This document shows positions 35,001 through 49,155 of a stretch of 64,000 bases of DNA, piece after piece. Where the stretch lies: contig NC_133032.1 in assembly GCF_048771995.1 (NCBI RefSeq), positions 25,569,501-25,633,500 of the forward strand, in the 5' to 3' direction. Every line of letters begins with the position of its first letter. Positions within the stretch are counted from its first letter, which is position 1. The notes beneath the pieces are model-generated. The model was given only the letters and a program-made list of their open reading frames with translations. It was not told where the DNA came from and did not search any database. Both the position numbers and the translations under genes were made by a program. Source of the DNA: Taeniopygia guttata (taxonomy: Eukaryota > Chordata > Aves > Passeriformes > Estrildidae).

Positions 35001-36078
35001 GCATGTTGTGTGTTTCTGTTTGTTTGTTTCTGCTGATAGGGAACACCCCAGCAGCATGGTCTGAGGCAATCTAGGTGTCATTCCCTGGGTGCAGCTTTGT
35101 GATGTATTGGCCAAGCTCCACACAAAAGCAGCAAGTTCCCATTCATCAGCCTGAGCTTCAAAAGCGTGGCAGGGAGAGAGGGTTGTCTCTGTACTAATGA
35201 TCTAATACACACTGTTTGTATCAAAACTGTCATAGCAAGGACACTGGTGGGAGTAAGAATGCAGTCAACTCAAAGCTGTGCTTCTGGCATTATCTGGCAC
35301 ATTGGCAAAATACGTCCTCAGAAATGTAATCATGCAGAATTCACAGAGGTCTTTTGAAAAATGTGTCAGGCTGGATGTTTACTGCGATGGTAAAGCAACT
35401 CTGACATTGCTCGCTGGGATGAAATGTGATCGTGGGTGGGTGTGTAATGATGTGTATTCATACAAACATAGGTATCTGCATATGATATGCAGATAGAACT
35501 TGTATGGCATTGCCTGGGTGCATATTTATGTATTTGCTCTCTCACACATGCAGCAAAGAGGTGATTAGATGCCAAAAAAAGTAGATTTTCACAATAACTT
35601 CGTAAGGCAAACATGTCATTCTCTGATGCGAGGTCTTTCATAAAAGTTTCCATGTGGCTTAGGCTTAAATCTGTCTTCCTCCTGTGCTCTAAAAGTAAGT
35701 TCTGTATTTCAAGTGGGGTTTTGAGGTCATGGGAGCCGCCTCACAAATGCATGGCTGCCGGGTTACCTGTGGTGGGTAGGTCAATGAGCAGCAGGGGCTT
35801 GTCTCCTGCCCACGCCAGCAGCGCTGTGCTGGGCAGGGAGCAGCCTGGGAACGTCCCAGATACAGCAAGACACAGGTACAGATAGCACAGGGACCAGGGA
35901 GTGCTTCCAAATCCTGCCTTTGGCCTCCCTCTGCCTGACTTTTAGCGCAGCATTTGACTTTCATGGCCTCTGCTAAATTTATAGAGGTGGTTATGCCAGG
36001 AAACTCTGCTCTGAAAACGCTTACGGGCTCTGCAGAGAAGACAAGCAAGCGGGCAAGGAAAAAGTAGTAGCTCTCCTT

Positions 36079-36205
36079 CCATTTTACTGCTAAAGAACTG
36101 AGATGCAAGAGATTAATGGATGTGCCCAAGGTCATATTGGAAATCTGCAGCAGAACCGGGCGCTGAATCCAGATACTCTGCATCCTAGCTCAGTGCCATA
36201 GCCAT
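36079..36205 (-). mobile_element. MIR-type SINE relic
   Basis: Read on the + strand, the segment follows the reverse complement of the MIR consensus: ccattttac, then aactgagatgcaagagatta, gtgcccaaggtca, gcagaaccgggcgctgaatcc, and gtgccatagccata. The corresponding MIR blocks are cattttacag, aactgaggcacagagaggtta, ttgcccaaggtca, gcagagccgggattcgaaccc, and the 5' end of the tRNA-related head. MIR is an ancient tRNA-derived CORE-SINE shared by amniotes. This copy is diverged and partial, and the consensus is recalled from memory. Confidence 0.65.
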
Positions 36206-39200
36206 ATTTTTTTTTCTGATAGTATTTAAAAGAAATACTGTTCCTGGAGAGTGGAACAAATCAGAAAAATAAGCTGGTGGTGTGCGAATGAGAAAAGGTC
36301 ATTTGTCCTGTTTCATCACTTTGTTGTCCAAAGATCTAATTACTTCAGGAATTACCTCAATGGCTTTCAATCAGTGCCTGTCTGTCTTAGGTCATTCCAC
36401 ACACCTCACCTTGTCAGTTTAAGGTGCTTTGTAAAGATTTTTTTTCTCCCTCTTAATTAAAAAATAATGCTTCTGGCCAGCTCTTCTGCACGTGTTTTTC
36501 AAAGCTATGCATGAGGCTGAATACCAGTAGAAGCAGGCACTTGTACTCCTGACATCTGCTGATTGCCGTGTAAGAAGCGAAGCGCTTTTACCTGCAATAT
36601 ATCAGAGCTTTCTACAGATTGGAGGTGACTTATAAATTACACTGTGGAGCTTCTTCACCTGCAATTGAAAAGTAATCGCCGGGGTGCTGGGAGGTGTGGG
36701 CCATTCAAGAGCGCAGAATTTCTACACTGTGCCATCCCTCATGGCACATTTTAAAATCAAGAATTACTCTAAATCAGCTTCTTTTAAAAAAATGTTTCGG
36801 TTTGGTTATTGCATTTCAGTTTCAGGATCTTTAACAGTGCACTTACATTTTCAAGGGTTTTTTTCTCTGCAGTCACAGAGTTGGGCAAGACATCTCCTCA
36901 GACATTCCCCCATCCACTCCACGGAATCACTTCGGTGTTTTCTTGGTTCCAGCACCCCAGGCCTGAACAAAACCAGCAGGTATCATACATATCACAGCAG
37001 AACCTTGACAATAAGTGGTTCTCTGCAATTATCAGATTATGCCAGCACTGACCTGGAAGAAATAGAAAATCAAAAAGAACATGCGCATTCTCAGTGAGCA
37101 GCACTTTCAGCCTGAAAGATACTTGGGATCGGTTCTTGAATGGTCCTCTCCCACTCAACTTTGCAACTCTTCCAATTCTTTTTTATGCTGACCCAGATTC
37201 TGGATAACTGGTTCCGGAGAGGATTGTAGGTATATCCCTGAGTCTCAGGAAAAGCTTCTCCTGGCCTGGCTTCTGGCTCTTGCTGATCTTTACACGGAGA
37301 GGATGGTTGCTTATTCTGACTTTGATGGGAAGACTTGAGTGTTAGATTGAACAGCCTTTCTCTTTCCATTCTAGCTCACAATTCTCAAACCACAATTTGC
37401 CAGCTGCTAATTTCAAGTGAGCTCCAGAAGTCATTCAGCATCAGGAACAGCTCACCTTCATGGCTTGGGGGATTAATATACTGGAGTGCAGGAGCTCTGG
37501 TCAGGGACACAGTCTGCATTTTGCAAGACAGGCAAGTACTGAGAAGTCTTTGACCCTAGAAGTTTGCAATCTAAGTAGGCCAAATCTCAGTTAATGGCTT
37601 GAAAATAATTTTTACAAAGCTATAATTAGGTTAGATTGTACCTTACCCTCTTTTCTTCCCCCCTTCTATGAATGGAGTCAGTGACCTAAAAGCTTTGTGC
37701 ATGACTCCATCCCTTTGTTTCTATAATTAACACTGTTTACTTAGTATTTTCCTCACTGCTGAGAGGGACAAAAGCTTTTTTTGTTCCCCTTAGATGCAAT
37801 TTGTATGATACTGTATTTATCTAGAATTAATGACAATAACCATGTCCTTTCTGGGCCCTTATGCAATTAATCAATCTCCCTCAAATTCTTCAGGCATTAA
37901 TGAGCTCACTTGGGTGGCAGAGAAAACACAAGAGTGAAGTTGCCTCATTTCACAGCTTTCCCAAAAATGTACCCTCATTTTCTTTTCTCTTCTTCCTCCT
38001 CTCTCTGCCTTCTCTTGCTCCTTGTCTGTGCAGTCTGCTGAACCTGATCAGTGTAGTACAACCTGATCTTTACCTGAGAGCATAGTTGCAAATTCAACCC
38101 AGAATAATTGCAAAGTGGCTTCTAAAAGGAGAGAACTTTCCACTTTTTTTCCACTTTTTCAGCTACACCCTACAACATTTTTTCATCTGTGGATGTAGAG
38201 GAATAAATTTTTCAATGGAAAAAGTTTGTTTTCTCAGACTCCTGGCTTATTTACTGTTAGGGCATTAGCTTTCCTCAAAGATCTTGAAAGCAATGGGCAA
38301 GCCAGTTCACTGGTGACTAAGTAGAAGAGCAGCGGGCGAAGTCCAGCATTTTTGTAACAGCTTCTGTGGCTGTGAGAGGCCACAGATCTTTACTGCTGTT
38401 ATAGTACAGAGAGGCACTAGGGGCTGGGTTTTGTAAGACAGCCCCCAGTTCATCTGAGCAAAAGAAATCAAAGAAAAGTCAGGCAGTGAAATGGAGCTCC
38501 ACTCTTTGCAGAGCTCTGCAGAGTGCCAAACACTAGTTATCACCCCAATGGGACTGACCATGAATGCTCACTCGTGGTGTAAATCAGGGATTTTGGTAGT
38601 GCTCTGTTGAGGCTTGTATTTGCTGGCAATTGTGGATCAGATTTACATTACACCCCAAATTGAATAAAGCCGTGTTACTCTGCAATTCCTTTTTCATGTC
38701 AGCAGCTAATTCAAGTTACTGTTGACCAAAGGTCCTTTCACAGTCACCTGGCAACTTCTACAGAATCACATTAATCATCCCCATAAAGATGTGCAGACGT
38801 GAAAGAGCTCTTACCAGTTTCAGACTGAAAGTGTCTTTTGAAAGAATAAATGGAATAATTTTGTGGCATTTAAAATACCACTGTGCCACGCTTCAGCCTG
38901 CACATCCTTGGGTGAGTTTAAAATTGCCCTTGTGTTAAGCACAGTGAAAGTGTAACGTGTCTGTAACACTCTGCTGCAGGTCACACAAAGGATTGCTTTT
39001 TTCCTCCCAATGGGAAAAGAGTAGCAATATCAGTTTTGAAACTTTTGGACTGATCTGTCAGCTTAGTCCTTTACTCAGTGTGACCTTTATCAGCCCATAT
39101 CTTATTAGAGCCAGAGATTAGTGATTGGTCTTTTGAAAGATCAAACTCATCATTTCCAGATGCTGTTTCATATCTGTATATTTATATCATCCCCTCCCTT

Positions 39201-42200
39201 GGCACTTCAGTATGTGGTATGAAGCATTAGGTTTTAGCTCTAACAGCTCTAAGAGGGGAAGAACAAAACGCTTTGTGAAGTGTCCGCATTATTACTGCTT
39301 AAAGAAGAATATCACAGTGTTTGCAGTCAGTGTGTGTCTTCTTGTGATGAAGCTACATTCCTCTCTGGGAAGAGTACAGTTATTTTACAAATAAGCAATT
39401 GAGATATAAATAAGCATAATAGTTTTACTGAGATTATAGAAGGAGCTTTGAGAGAGACAGTTCATCTCTCATGAATCTGATCAAATCACCTAATGGAGAA
39501 AGATTTATACAAGAACAGAGAAAACAGAATTCACTGAGTATGTGTAAGAAAGCATCTATAACCACCCCAGACTGGTGCTTTCAGATGTATCATTCTTTGT
39601 ACCTGGAACTTGTTTTCTAAGTATTCCCTACAGTGAAGTAGAGAGCATTGGTGTTTATTAATACTCTTCTTTGGTCAAAACTGAATGCTCAGCACAGTAA
39701 TTCTCATAGTATTCGGGGTAATATTTCGGTCTATCGGTAAACCTAAAGACTGGTAGGGAAATCCTTTTTTTTCCCTCTTTGAAATGAAATACTTTGTAGT
39801 ATTTGTTGAACAAAATGCATGATAGTTTATTAAGCAAACTAAATAGAGGAAAATCAAAATATTTAATCATACAACTATAAAGGGAGAAATGAAACAGCTT
39901 GGTAAATTACATTTGCAGCATAGTAAAATGTGTACCATGTCTGCATAAGTAGTAAATCAGCATTTTTATAGTGCCGCTATGTGAAGCCTCAAACTAGAGA
40001 TATGTAAATATTACAAAGTACAGGTATGTTTAAATATAAGAATGTAAATACACCAAACCGTAGACCAAAATTAGGCAGTCACCTCCTAATAATTATTTGT
40101 AAACATCCTGTTAATCTTGGAACTCTCTATTTGATGTTTCAATACTCCGTTCAGGGATGATGCATTGCATGTAAGGCTGCATTCAAATACTCATTAGTTT
40201 GGAAGTTTCCGTTGTTAGCAGGATACTGGGAAGATAAATGATGAATTGTGGTTTCCTGATTCCATCTTTTCTTTGCTCCCCATAGGCCTCGTGCTGTCTC
40301 CTCTTGATTTATGCCAGAATCAGAACTTGCTTTCAGTCTGACTGGTCTAGTCCGAGTACAGGCTTCCTTCTGGGTCTGCAGCAGGGAAATCAAACCCGCT
40401 GGGAGCTGCCACACATCTTGTCCCTGGGGCCTAAGAAAACCTTCATCTCCACACTGCTGGTTTTCTCTTCCATGGCTCACAGACTGACTGTCTCTAGAGG
40501 CCTGCTCTGGAGGTCATTAAAAGCATTGGGAATGCTGATATTGGCTTAATGGCTCCATGTATAGCTACATATTGTCAAGAGAGCTGTAAATAAATGCTTT
40601 GGGAAGATGGCTCCTTTCCCAAATGTGCATAGCAGGGGTGCCATTTGCTGCCAAGTTTTGTGGTTTCATCATGGGCTCTGTGGTCTTTTGAATTTATACA
40701 CAAGCTTGGGATCCTCTACATGTGATTTTTTGAAGATCTGAGATATGTTTGATTGCTTTTAAGGAGTTTGTCTTGTCACTCTGTGGTAGAAAGCAAGCTG
40801 GCAATGCAGTCTAGAAGCCAAAGGGGGAAAAGGTATGCTTCAGATTGATAATTTTTGATGAAAGGCATTTTTTTAAGCTGGACTCATGGTTCCTGGGTCC
40901 TCTCTCATCAGTTTGAATGCTTGTCCTTGTTTGCTGAATCCTAGCTCTGCAGCCGTGCTGCTTTGCTTTCTCACTCTTCACAGTGCTGGGTATTGAGGTG
41001 TTTTATCCTGTTCGCCCAGTTTACAGTCATCCAAGGTAACTACAAAGAGTGAAAACACAAAAGAGGCCTAAAGAAAGCCTGTGATTAAAGTGGAGAAGAG
41101 GATGGAAAGGCAGGTCCAGGATTCAGTCCAAATCCCCAGCTCAACAGAAATCTTTTAATTGCAGATCAGACCCTGAACACAGATGTGCTGTTCCTGTGCT
41201 TTGAGTCTGAACCTTGATAAAGCACTTTGACATGAACGGATCTCTGGGAATAAACAGCAGGTTGCCAGTACAAGGCAGTTGTTCCAGTGCTGCCCGAGCA
41301 GTGGATGAGCTGCTTATTGCTCAGGGCCTCTGCCAGCACTTTGACAAGACAGAACAAGGGAGATGAGGAGCCAAAGGAGGGTGGAACCTGGAGAGGAACT
41401 TGCTCCAGTTAGCAGAAGGCATCTCATCAGCCCGAGCTGAGCACGGAGCACTCTCAGGGTGAGCTCCAGTCTTGCCTTTCCCCTCGAACAGTTATATAAG
41501 TGTTTGGAAAAATAACTTCGCTTGGCAGAACACGGTGTATGGGAAATGAACTCATTTCTCATGATGATTTAGATGCCACAGAGATTATGATGTTAAGGCC
41601 CTTGTTTTAAAGGGTGGCAGGCTTTTAACAGAGATCACAAGGAACATCATGCTTTGGGATTTAACATTTATTCATTCAGTTCATCAAGTACTGATGTGCA
41701 CATAGTACTTTGTTGCAAGCATCACAGTGCTGATAGTAGCCTGAGGTTATGAACAAGGGATCTCTAGACAGTACAGAAAAGGTTGGCCTTGTGTAGTTCT
41801 AACCCAGTTGTCATATAATTTTTCCTTAGATCTGACTTGCACGTTTTGTACTTTGAACAAATACAAGCAGTGCTTTAGCTCACCTCCCCTGCTTTCTGTT
41901 GATAAAGGGCTTTACCAATTGATTCTAGAAGGAGCAGTGAAATGGGTGATTTTTCTTTCCAGTGAGTTTCAGCCATACCAGGACCGTGATAAAATCACCG
42001 GAGCCTGTCTGCGCTGAACACCAAAGTAATCAAAATGAACATGCTACTAAATTTTCACAGAAGCCTTTGAGTTAAAGTTATTAAACACCTTCCATTTCCT
42101 TTGAAAACATTAACACAGCCTGGGTTTGCAGAGATCATAGAGTAATCAGAGCAGGGTTTGAGCTGAGTTCATGTCAGAATTTCACTGGCTGCATTTGGAG

Positions 42201-45200
42201 GAGGGAAGGGGACATGATAAATACAGTGTAATGTTATCAAAAACAGTATCCATTGATTTAGGTAAGGAATGATTTTTCCATGTGCATTTCCTTCTCTCTT
42301 GTGCTTTATTTTCCCCCCACTTTTAAAACCTTACAAAAATGCTGTCACTTTTTCCATAGAGGTGAAAAGTCCAACATATAAATTCCAACAGAATTGTTGG
42401 ATCTCATGGTAATTCCTGCATGTGAATCTTCCATCAGGAAAGACGTTGTCCAGGTTTACAGTGCAGATCTCCTCTGATGAGAGCCAGCTGAGTATCTACA
42501 TACAGAAGTGGCAGAGACCAAATGGCCCATTGATCCCAGTTCTTTCCACTTCCTGACACGTGTCCTCTCTCTCCAGACCAACAGTATCCTGTGATAGCCA
42601 TTGCACTTCTTCTCAGCCTCTGCCTTAGGTCAGACAAGCAAAAGTCTGTGTACCTCTTCCTATTTCCCCTTGTGCAGAGAAATCTGGTTGAGAAATTAGA
42701 ATTTGTTCAGCATGGCCACTAGAGCTTAGCACAGCACTCCAGGAATAAGAATGGCACTTCTTTGGTGGTGGAAACATGTCATTCTCAGAAACTCTAAGGT
42801 TTTGTTGCCTTTCTCACTGTCTGTCCATCACTGCCTCGTTGCCCCTGTGGTGTTGCTTTATCTGCAGTGTTTCTCATGACTAAAGGAGTTCTGGTCACTG
42901 CTGCAGCCATCTAAACTTTGCTCAAAAGTCTGGCTGCTCGGATATCACTGGAAGCTGATGCTGGAAGTGACTTTCCTGTTGATTTCCTGGAGACATTTTT
43001 ATGCTCAGACGGTGTGTAGCAAGTTTATTAGTGCCCATCTACCACTTCAGCTCTTGGAAAGTTGTCTTCTGCATCACTCCTCTCCAAGGAGGCAAGAAGT
43101 GCAGGTCAGGCATAGGGGTCACACGTGGAGGGGTCTTAATTTTGTCACAGGTCCTTCCTGATGGATAACCTGAACAGTGTCTGTGCTTTGATGTGCGCTG
43201 TGGCTGTTGCTCACAGGAGCTTTTTCAGCATTTTGCTGACTCAGAGTAGAAGGATGGAGATGATGTTGGTTTTTCTAGTCAAGAAACTGATGATAGTTGA
43301 TGAGCTGGATGGCATCAGGCTTGTTCTCCATTAATGCTCTCTGTAACTGCACAGCACAGTGCCAGGACCCACTGTACACAGTGTGTTTTCATTTGCACTA
43401 AGCTGTTTGGGGTAATTTTTTCTCAGAACTCAGCCCTCTCTACACTCACAGTAACTGTTGTCCTAGAAATCTTCATGGAAGGTTATTGCAGTTGTAAGAC
43501 AATTTGATGAAACAGCACTCTTAATGCAATTATTTATAACAATGATCACAGAAATGAAGAAAATACATGTTGAAAAAACTTACTAAAAAGCTGGTAAAAG
43601 CAATATTGCTCACACTGTTGATTAACAGCATTCAGTTGCTTTGCATTGCTTGTTACAATGAAATCAATGGCCTTGCTCACTTTCTTTTTCATTTGTGTAA
43701 ATACAATCCATGCTAATGAATATGATGTTTGAGCACATCCAAACTGTTTGTCTTGGGGACTACAAGTAACAGTTTATTTATAACCTCATTGGAATCAGAT
43801 CAACATCCAGGCCAAGCTTTTTTTCTCTCTCTTCATTAAGAGCATAGAGTAAGTTTCATACAATTATATTTATGTTGCTAGAGCAGAACTCATGTAGTGA
43901 GGGAAGCTCATAGCACTGGATTATTTGCCATGTCACTAATGTTTTCAGTAGCTGCAAGCTAACCCTTTAGAAATCAGTCAATGCTTTCACTAAATGGTAA
44001 CATCTAATTTTTGAGTGCTTTTACAAAATCCACACAGTTGATGAAAGCAGATTAAAGGAGCATGAAATTAGTGGGGCTTGCATCTCTTTATGGTTTGTGA
44101 GCTGAACTATTATTGGTCTCCAGACCTGATTCAGAATCTCAATAAATGAAGGCCAAAGTTTCTTATATTTGGATTTTCTAAATAGAAGAGCTTTTAAATT
44201 ACCTTCTTCACACCAGATGAGCACCAAATCTCTTGTACATTTATGTATGAAATTATCCTCCGTTCTTCTCTTTAAGCTGTAACAAAAAAAGAGTAAAATG
44301 TTGAACAAACTAACACTTTGGCATGGATTTCAGGGCCAGTGGTGATTACTAGGGCCTAGGGAGAAGTGTACCCTGGGGCCACATTATTGCCTTGATTCTA
44401 ATGATGGGCTGGGGCTGAATGCATTTGGAAATCAAATAATGCACCAGACTGTTAAACTCCCATTAAAATGGTGGTGTCTGTGGATCAGAGCTTGTATTAT
44501 TATGTAAACCTCAGTCCAGAGTCAAAGAAAAAGTGCTCTGTAGGAGCACCTGGAAAAGATCTGAGCTTATCTACTGGTCCAGATGACTATTATTATATGA
44601 CTATTTTATTATTTCAATGATAATATCCATACTGTTTTAAAATCCTCCTGGTGGAAAAAGAAGACCCTGAGAGTTCACATTGTCCAAGCAGAAAGGTGAG
44701 TAAGTAGAGACTGGTTTTGCAAAAAGACTACAGGATGCAAGCAAAGCTGTAAAAACTGTGGTCACACCTTGGTGTAGTAACACTTTGGTGTAGTAACTTC
44801 CCCCTTCCTTTTATGCTGATTTTGTTTCCCTTTTCAAGTATGGTGCAGAAAATGGTGTTCAGGAAGGTGTCATGAAGGTTTATATACTTTATAGGTTTTC
44901 TATGAAAGCAAGAAAGCCATGGATATATGGGTTTGTAGAGTTTGTAAGAGCCAGAGAAATAGGATGGACACCAGGAAGGTGCCAGGGATGAAAATACAGA
45001 GTGGGGGGAGTGAGGGAAAAGTGTTGTACTTCTGGAGGAGATGTAATATTGAAGCAGTACTGCACTCCTGAAGAGAGAAAGGCTGGTCAAAACACTGTTC
45101 TGAGAGTGTTTTTACAGGCAGAGAGACTTGTGTGTGTTTGCAAGGTGAGACAGGCTGTAAGACAGCATGGAAAGGATCAAATCCCAAATAATTCAGGTAA

Positions 45201-48200
45201 CTTCTAGGAGCAAGAAATGGCAGGTGGAGGAAGGTCCCCACTGTGTGATGCAGGACAACAAGAGCTCAGTGGTGGGCTTGGGCTTGGTGTAGAGGGAAGT
45301 GAGACATCCCTGGGATTTATTAAATTCTCTGTAATCTTAGCTTTTCCTTAAGTTGGTGTCTGAAGAACTGTTGAGCCAACTGACAGCTCTGTTTTTGATT
45401 GCATGCGCTTCATGTTTAGGGTGGCTAAGTTGACATTTTGGCATGTTAATCTCACTTTATACACATGAATGTAAGGTACACACACTTCAGCCTCTTGGAG
45501 TGACTGCTCAGGATGTGAGGGCACACAGGCCACATCAATTCCAGCCGCGTCTGAAAGGGGGTGCAGTGACAAAAATGTTTTGTTTGCTAGGAGGTTTAAA
45601 ACTTGTGCTGCCAAAACCACTTCACTGTTAAGATCATCTGCTTTCATGCCAAAATTAAGGAAAAAAATCAGGAAAAAATGTTTATGATACAATCAGAAGC
45701 AGAACAATCTGTGATTCCTAGAAAGCTCTGCTAAACAAGGCTTCCACAAATGTGAGAGTCTATTACTTAGGAAAAAAGATGGGAAAGGCAAAACTATTTT
45801 CCAGAAGTAAAGTTACACTTTGACTTTTGGTATTGTTTTAATTTAAAAAAAATTACTCCACTGCTTTAGTCACAAAATACCTGGTTTTATATTTAATGTT
45901 CTTAACAAACATGGGATCTCAGCCATTCCCAGATAGTTTTAGTTTTTAAATGCACAGACTTTTATTCCTCTGCCTTGCTCTTCTTCACAGTTCTGTAATT
46001 ATATTCTTTTTTAGAGTGTAAATACTGCTTCACCTTCACAGTCTGTAGAGATACAGAAGCACCAGCCCTACTGGCATTGCTGCACTGGGATAATATGTAG
46101 CACAGAATTGGATTCCAGATATCTCTAATAAAAGAAAAATGCCTGGTGAATTGCAGCTTATGCCTGTTCACCTGCTCTTAGGACAGAATAAATGTGTTGT
46201 AGCAGCCGGGGATGGATGACAGGGTCTGCTGCCCCTGAAAAGACCCCTGTAAAAGTCAGGTGTTTGCAGTGAGCCTGCACCACTGTGTAATGTACAGTTA
46301 GAGTAGCCAAAATAAGAATATAAGCTTGAGTTCTTGCACAAAAAAATCAAAAAGTTTTCATTGAAAGCAGAAACTTCTGCTCTGAGTGCCACATTTGGGT
46401 TAAGGACATTTTTTACTGAAGAAACGTTTAAGTTGTCAGTGAAATTTAGTTTCTTACTGTTTCATTTTTCACCCATCCATCTAGTCACCAAGCACATCAG
46501 CTGTGTGTGTGCTGCCTTTGGTGGCTGTGTTCAGGTCTGGGTTTGAGCACAGAGAGCCATGTCTGAAGGCAGCTGTCAGTGCTGCTTTTAATGGGCAGCA
46601 GAGCCTGAGTGAGATCCCTTCCCTCTCCCAGGCCTGGCAGAGAGCTGGAGGGTGACCCAGCAAAGCAGACAAGCAATCTGCACAGCAGAGAGTTTCACCT
46701 GGAGCCTTTTGTGTGCTCCTTTTTTATGTGCTGGGTTATTACTGAGTTATTGCACTCATACCAAGGTACATAAACGTTGTGGGGTTTGGGTTTTTTCTTT
46801 CTCCGAATGCACAGCTATAAAACCCTCCTTGCTGAGAGAAAAGGCAGTGTAACAACTGTGTTCTTTTCTATGTCTTTTTGTTTCTGTTTGGTGTCTCTTG
46901 CTGAAAAATATTTCAGCCATCAAAGGTTTGATCCAAGCTAAGAGAATACGCACATCCCTCTGTTTTCAGCGGGAGCTTATATTCATAAACCGGTTTTGAT
47001 TAATATTAACACCAGGTTTTAGATTCTCCGTTCAGATGACAGAAGAGACCTTTGAATATAACTTGGCTGCATTGCCTGCATACTTAAACATCTTCACATA
47101 TTTCAAGACTGAGCAAAATCAGCCCTGTGCCTACAGTGGTACTTTTGAGGTGAGGGACTCGGAGAAGGGCCAAGCAGTGACCTCTGAAGGCATCTCACAA
47201 AAGAGACAGGGCACTGCGATATTATGCAATATCACAGGGAAAGAAATCAGAATGAATCCTTTTAATCAAATAAAGATCAGAGTGTTAGGACCAGAAGATA
47301 GCTTTTTCATCTACAGGAAATGAAATCTCAGATGAAAAATTCTCGCCAGATACTTGCAAATGTATGCTCACTTCCAGCTAGCATGAGAGCAAAGATCAGA
47401 TTTGCTGTTTCACCTGTAAACAATTAAAGAAGTGAGAACTCAAGAAATGTCTACCAGCAACCTTAAAATGTGTCAGAACCTGAAATTTCTGACAAACTTG
47501 ATGCTAGTCTCAGTCCCATTAAGTTCTCACTAGGCTTGCAAGTCAGTTGTTAGCATCAAGAAAAAGTTGGCAAATGATGGTACAATGTGCTAAGTGTTAA
47601 AAATAACAGTGAAGCTATTGTGTGGTTTGCGTAGAATTTAATGAATTAGCACAAGACAGATCCTCTAGGATAAGTTCTCAGTTCACTGATGGCAGTAGAG
47701 ATCTTAATGGCTGGCAGAGTTGCTCTCTGAGAAATTGCCTCGACTTCTCTGAGCTGGATTTGTTTTGCTTTTGTTTGATTTAGAATATTATTATTTTTGA
47801 GACCAGGCAATCACAGGCTATTATGATTTCTTTATCTTATGTCCTGCACAAGAAAAGCATAGCCCAAAACTTTCTAGAAGGTCAGTCATAATATCTCATT
47901 TACCTAATCAGATCAACACTCAACAAAGGGGTGTGAGCCAACGAGCTGTGCAAATGCTGTTCTGCAGCTGGTAAGCTGTTGTAATCTGCTATATGAGGGT
48001 CAAAGCATAGAGAAACCAACCTAAAAACCTCTGTTGATTTGGTAGATCATACTCCAGGGCTTACTGACACATGCAGTGTTTATATTTAGTAGAAGAGAAT
48101 GTTGTGCATGTTCACCAACAAGTGATTCCTGATGGTTTGGTCCTCATAAGCAATATTCCAGATTTGAATGGAACATTATAAAGGACATTTTTATTTCTAG

Positions 48201-49099
48201 TCTTTCCATTTCATTTGCTATCACAATTAAATTCTGCTTTTTTTTTAATGATTTGTCTAGCGAGCAGTTGAAAACACAGGCTACCTCCTGACTGAGTGAA
48301 TGGTCTAAAAGTTCATTTAAAAGAAATGGATTGACCAAGATAAATCCAAAAGCATGTGAGGCAAACTAAAAATCGTAAATTATTTATTTGCCACCTTTTT
48401 CAGCCAAAGATCTGAACACCAACATCAACATCTGAAGGCAGGAAAAATGGTTAAAACATCATAAAGTTTCTGTTGTATTAATAACCATATTTGGCTCTCC
48501 ATGCATGATTTTCTAATAGTGCTCTTCGAGTTGTGTGTGTGCTCCTTTTGTGATAGGTGCTAAGTTTATGGTGTTCTTAACTTTGAAGTAAATCTTAAAG
48601 GTTTATCAAACTTTCTAGACTCACTATCAGTGATATGATTAGATGTGTGATCTTTCTTGAGAGTCTAGCAAACTTGACCTAGTGGCTCACTGGGTCTCTT
48701 CCAAACCCAATTTCAAAGATAAGCACATTTCTGAGATGGTAGGGGTGGTGCTTTGGGGTTTTCTCACTGGACTGGGTATCAGGCTGTTGCTACTAAATGA
48801 TTGTAAAGGCCACTGTAAGAGGAGAGGTGCTGCCTTTCAGGCACAACATCATTAACTTGTGGTCATTAGAAAAATCCCATGATACTTTTAGAAAAAGTAG
48901 AGTAGTTAACCTTGGTGGCTTGGCCAGACTCCAGCTTTTGTAATTGCATCCTGCCTAACTAAAATTGCATTGCACTCATTCAATTGGACGGCATATTCTT
49001 CACCTTTTACCCCAAGCTGCTGAGTAGTTCTGTTCAATATTTTCTATATTTCAACCCAGAAATATCTTAATTCAGCGTTATTTGTTTTGAATGATAGTT

Positions 49100-49155
49100 C
49101 TTAAAGTGCTTTGAAATCCTGGCTGAAAGTTGCTGTCAGCTGTAAATGTAAATTT
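49100..49155 (+). repeat. Possible ancient SINE 3'-tail fragment
   Basis: The stretch cttaaagtgctttgaaatcc, then tggctgaaagttgct and tgtaaatgtaaatt, resembles the tail shared by several old vertebrate SINE/LINE families (gtaaagtgctttgagatcc, tggatgaaaggtgct, ataaatgtaaa). Only about 55 bp is convincing. The head is not recognised and the family is not assigned. Confidence 0.35.

Larger units (their letters stand above)
20851..36078 (+). other. TMEFF2: TMEFF2 intron 4, second segment
   Basis: This is ordinary intronic DNA with no recognised exon. A GC-richer patch lies at about 22680-23420. An A15 run is at 26061-26075 and a T29 run at 29217-29245. The motif attgatttccatgggtagtt is at 24002-24021. 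A CRE-like tgacgtga is at 30846-30853. A duplicated 14-mer (aagaggactttgtt) is at 30642 and 30670. An AT-rich, homeodomain-motif-rich block is at 31860-32015. ORFs up to about 133 codons (for example 30211-30612) look random. Confidence 0.8.

Noticed and set aside
39658..39870. Minus-strand 70-codon ORF ending in a Tyr/Glu-rich stretch
   Set aside because: It looked protein-like at first, but it is short, AT-rich, without splice signals or recognised motif, and of a length expected by chance.
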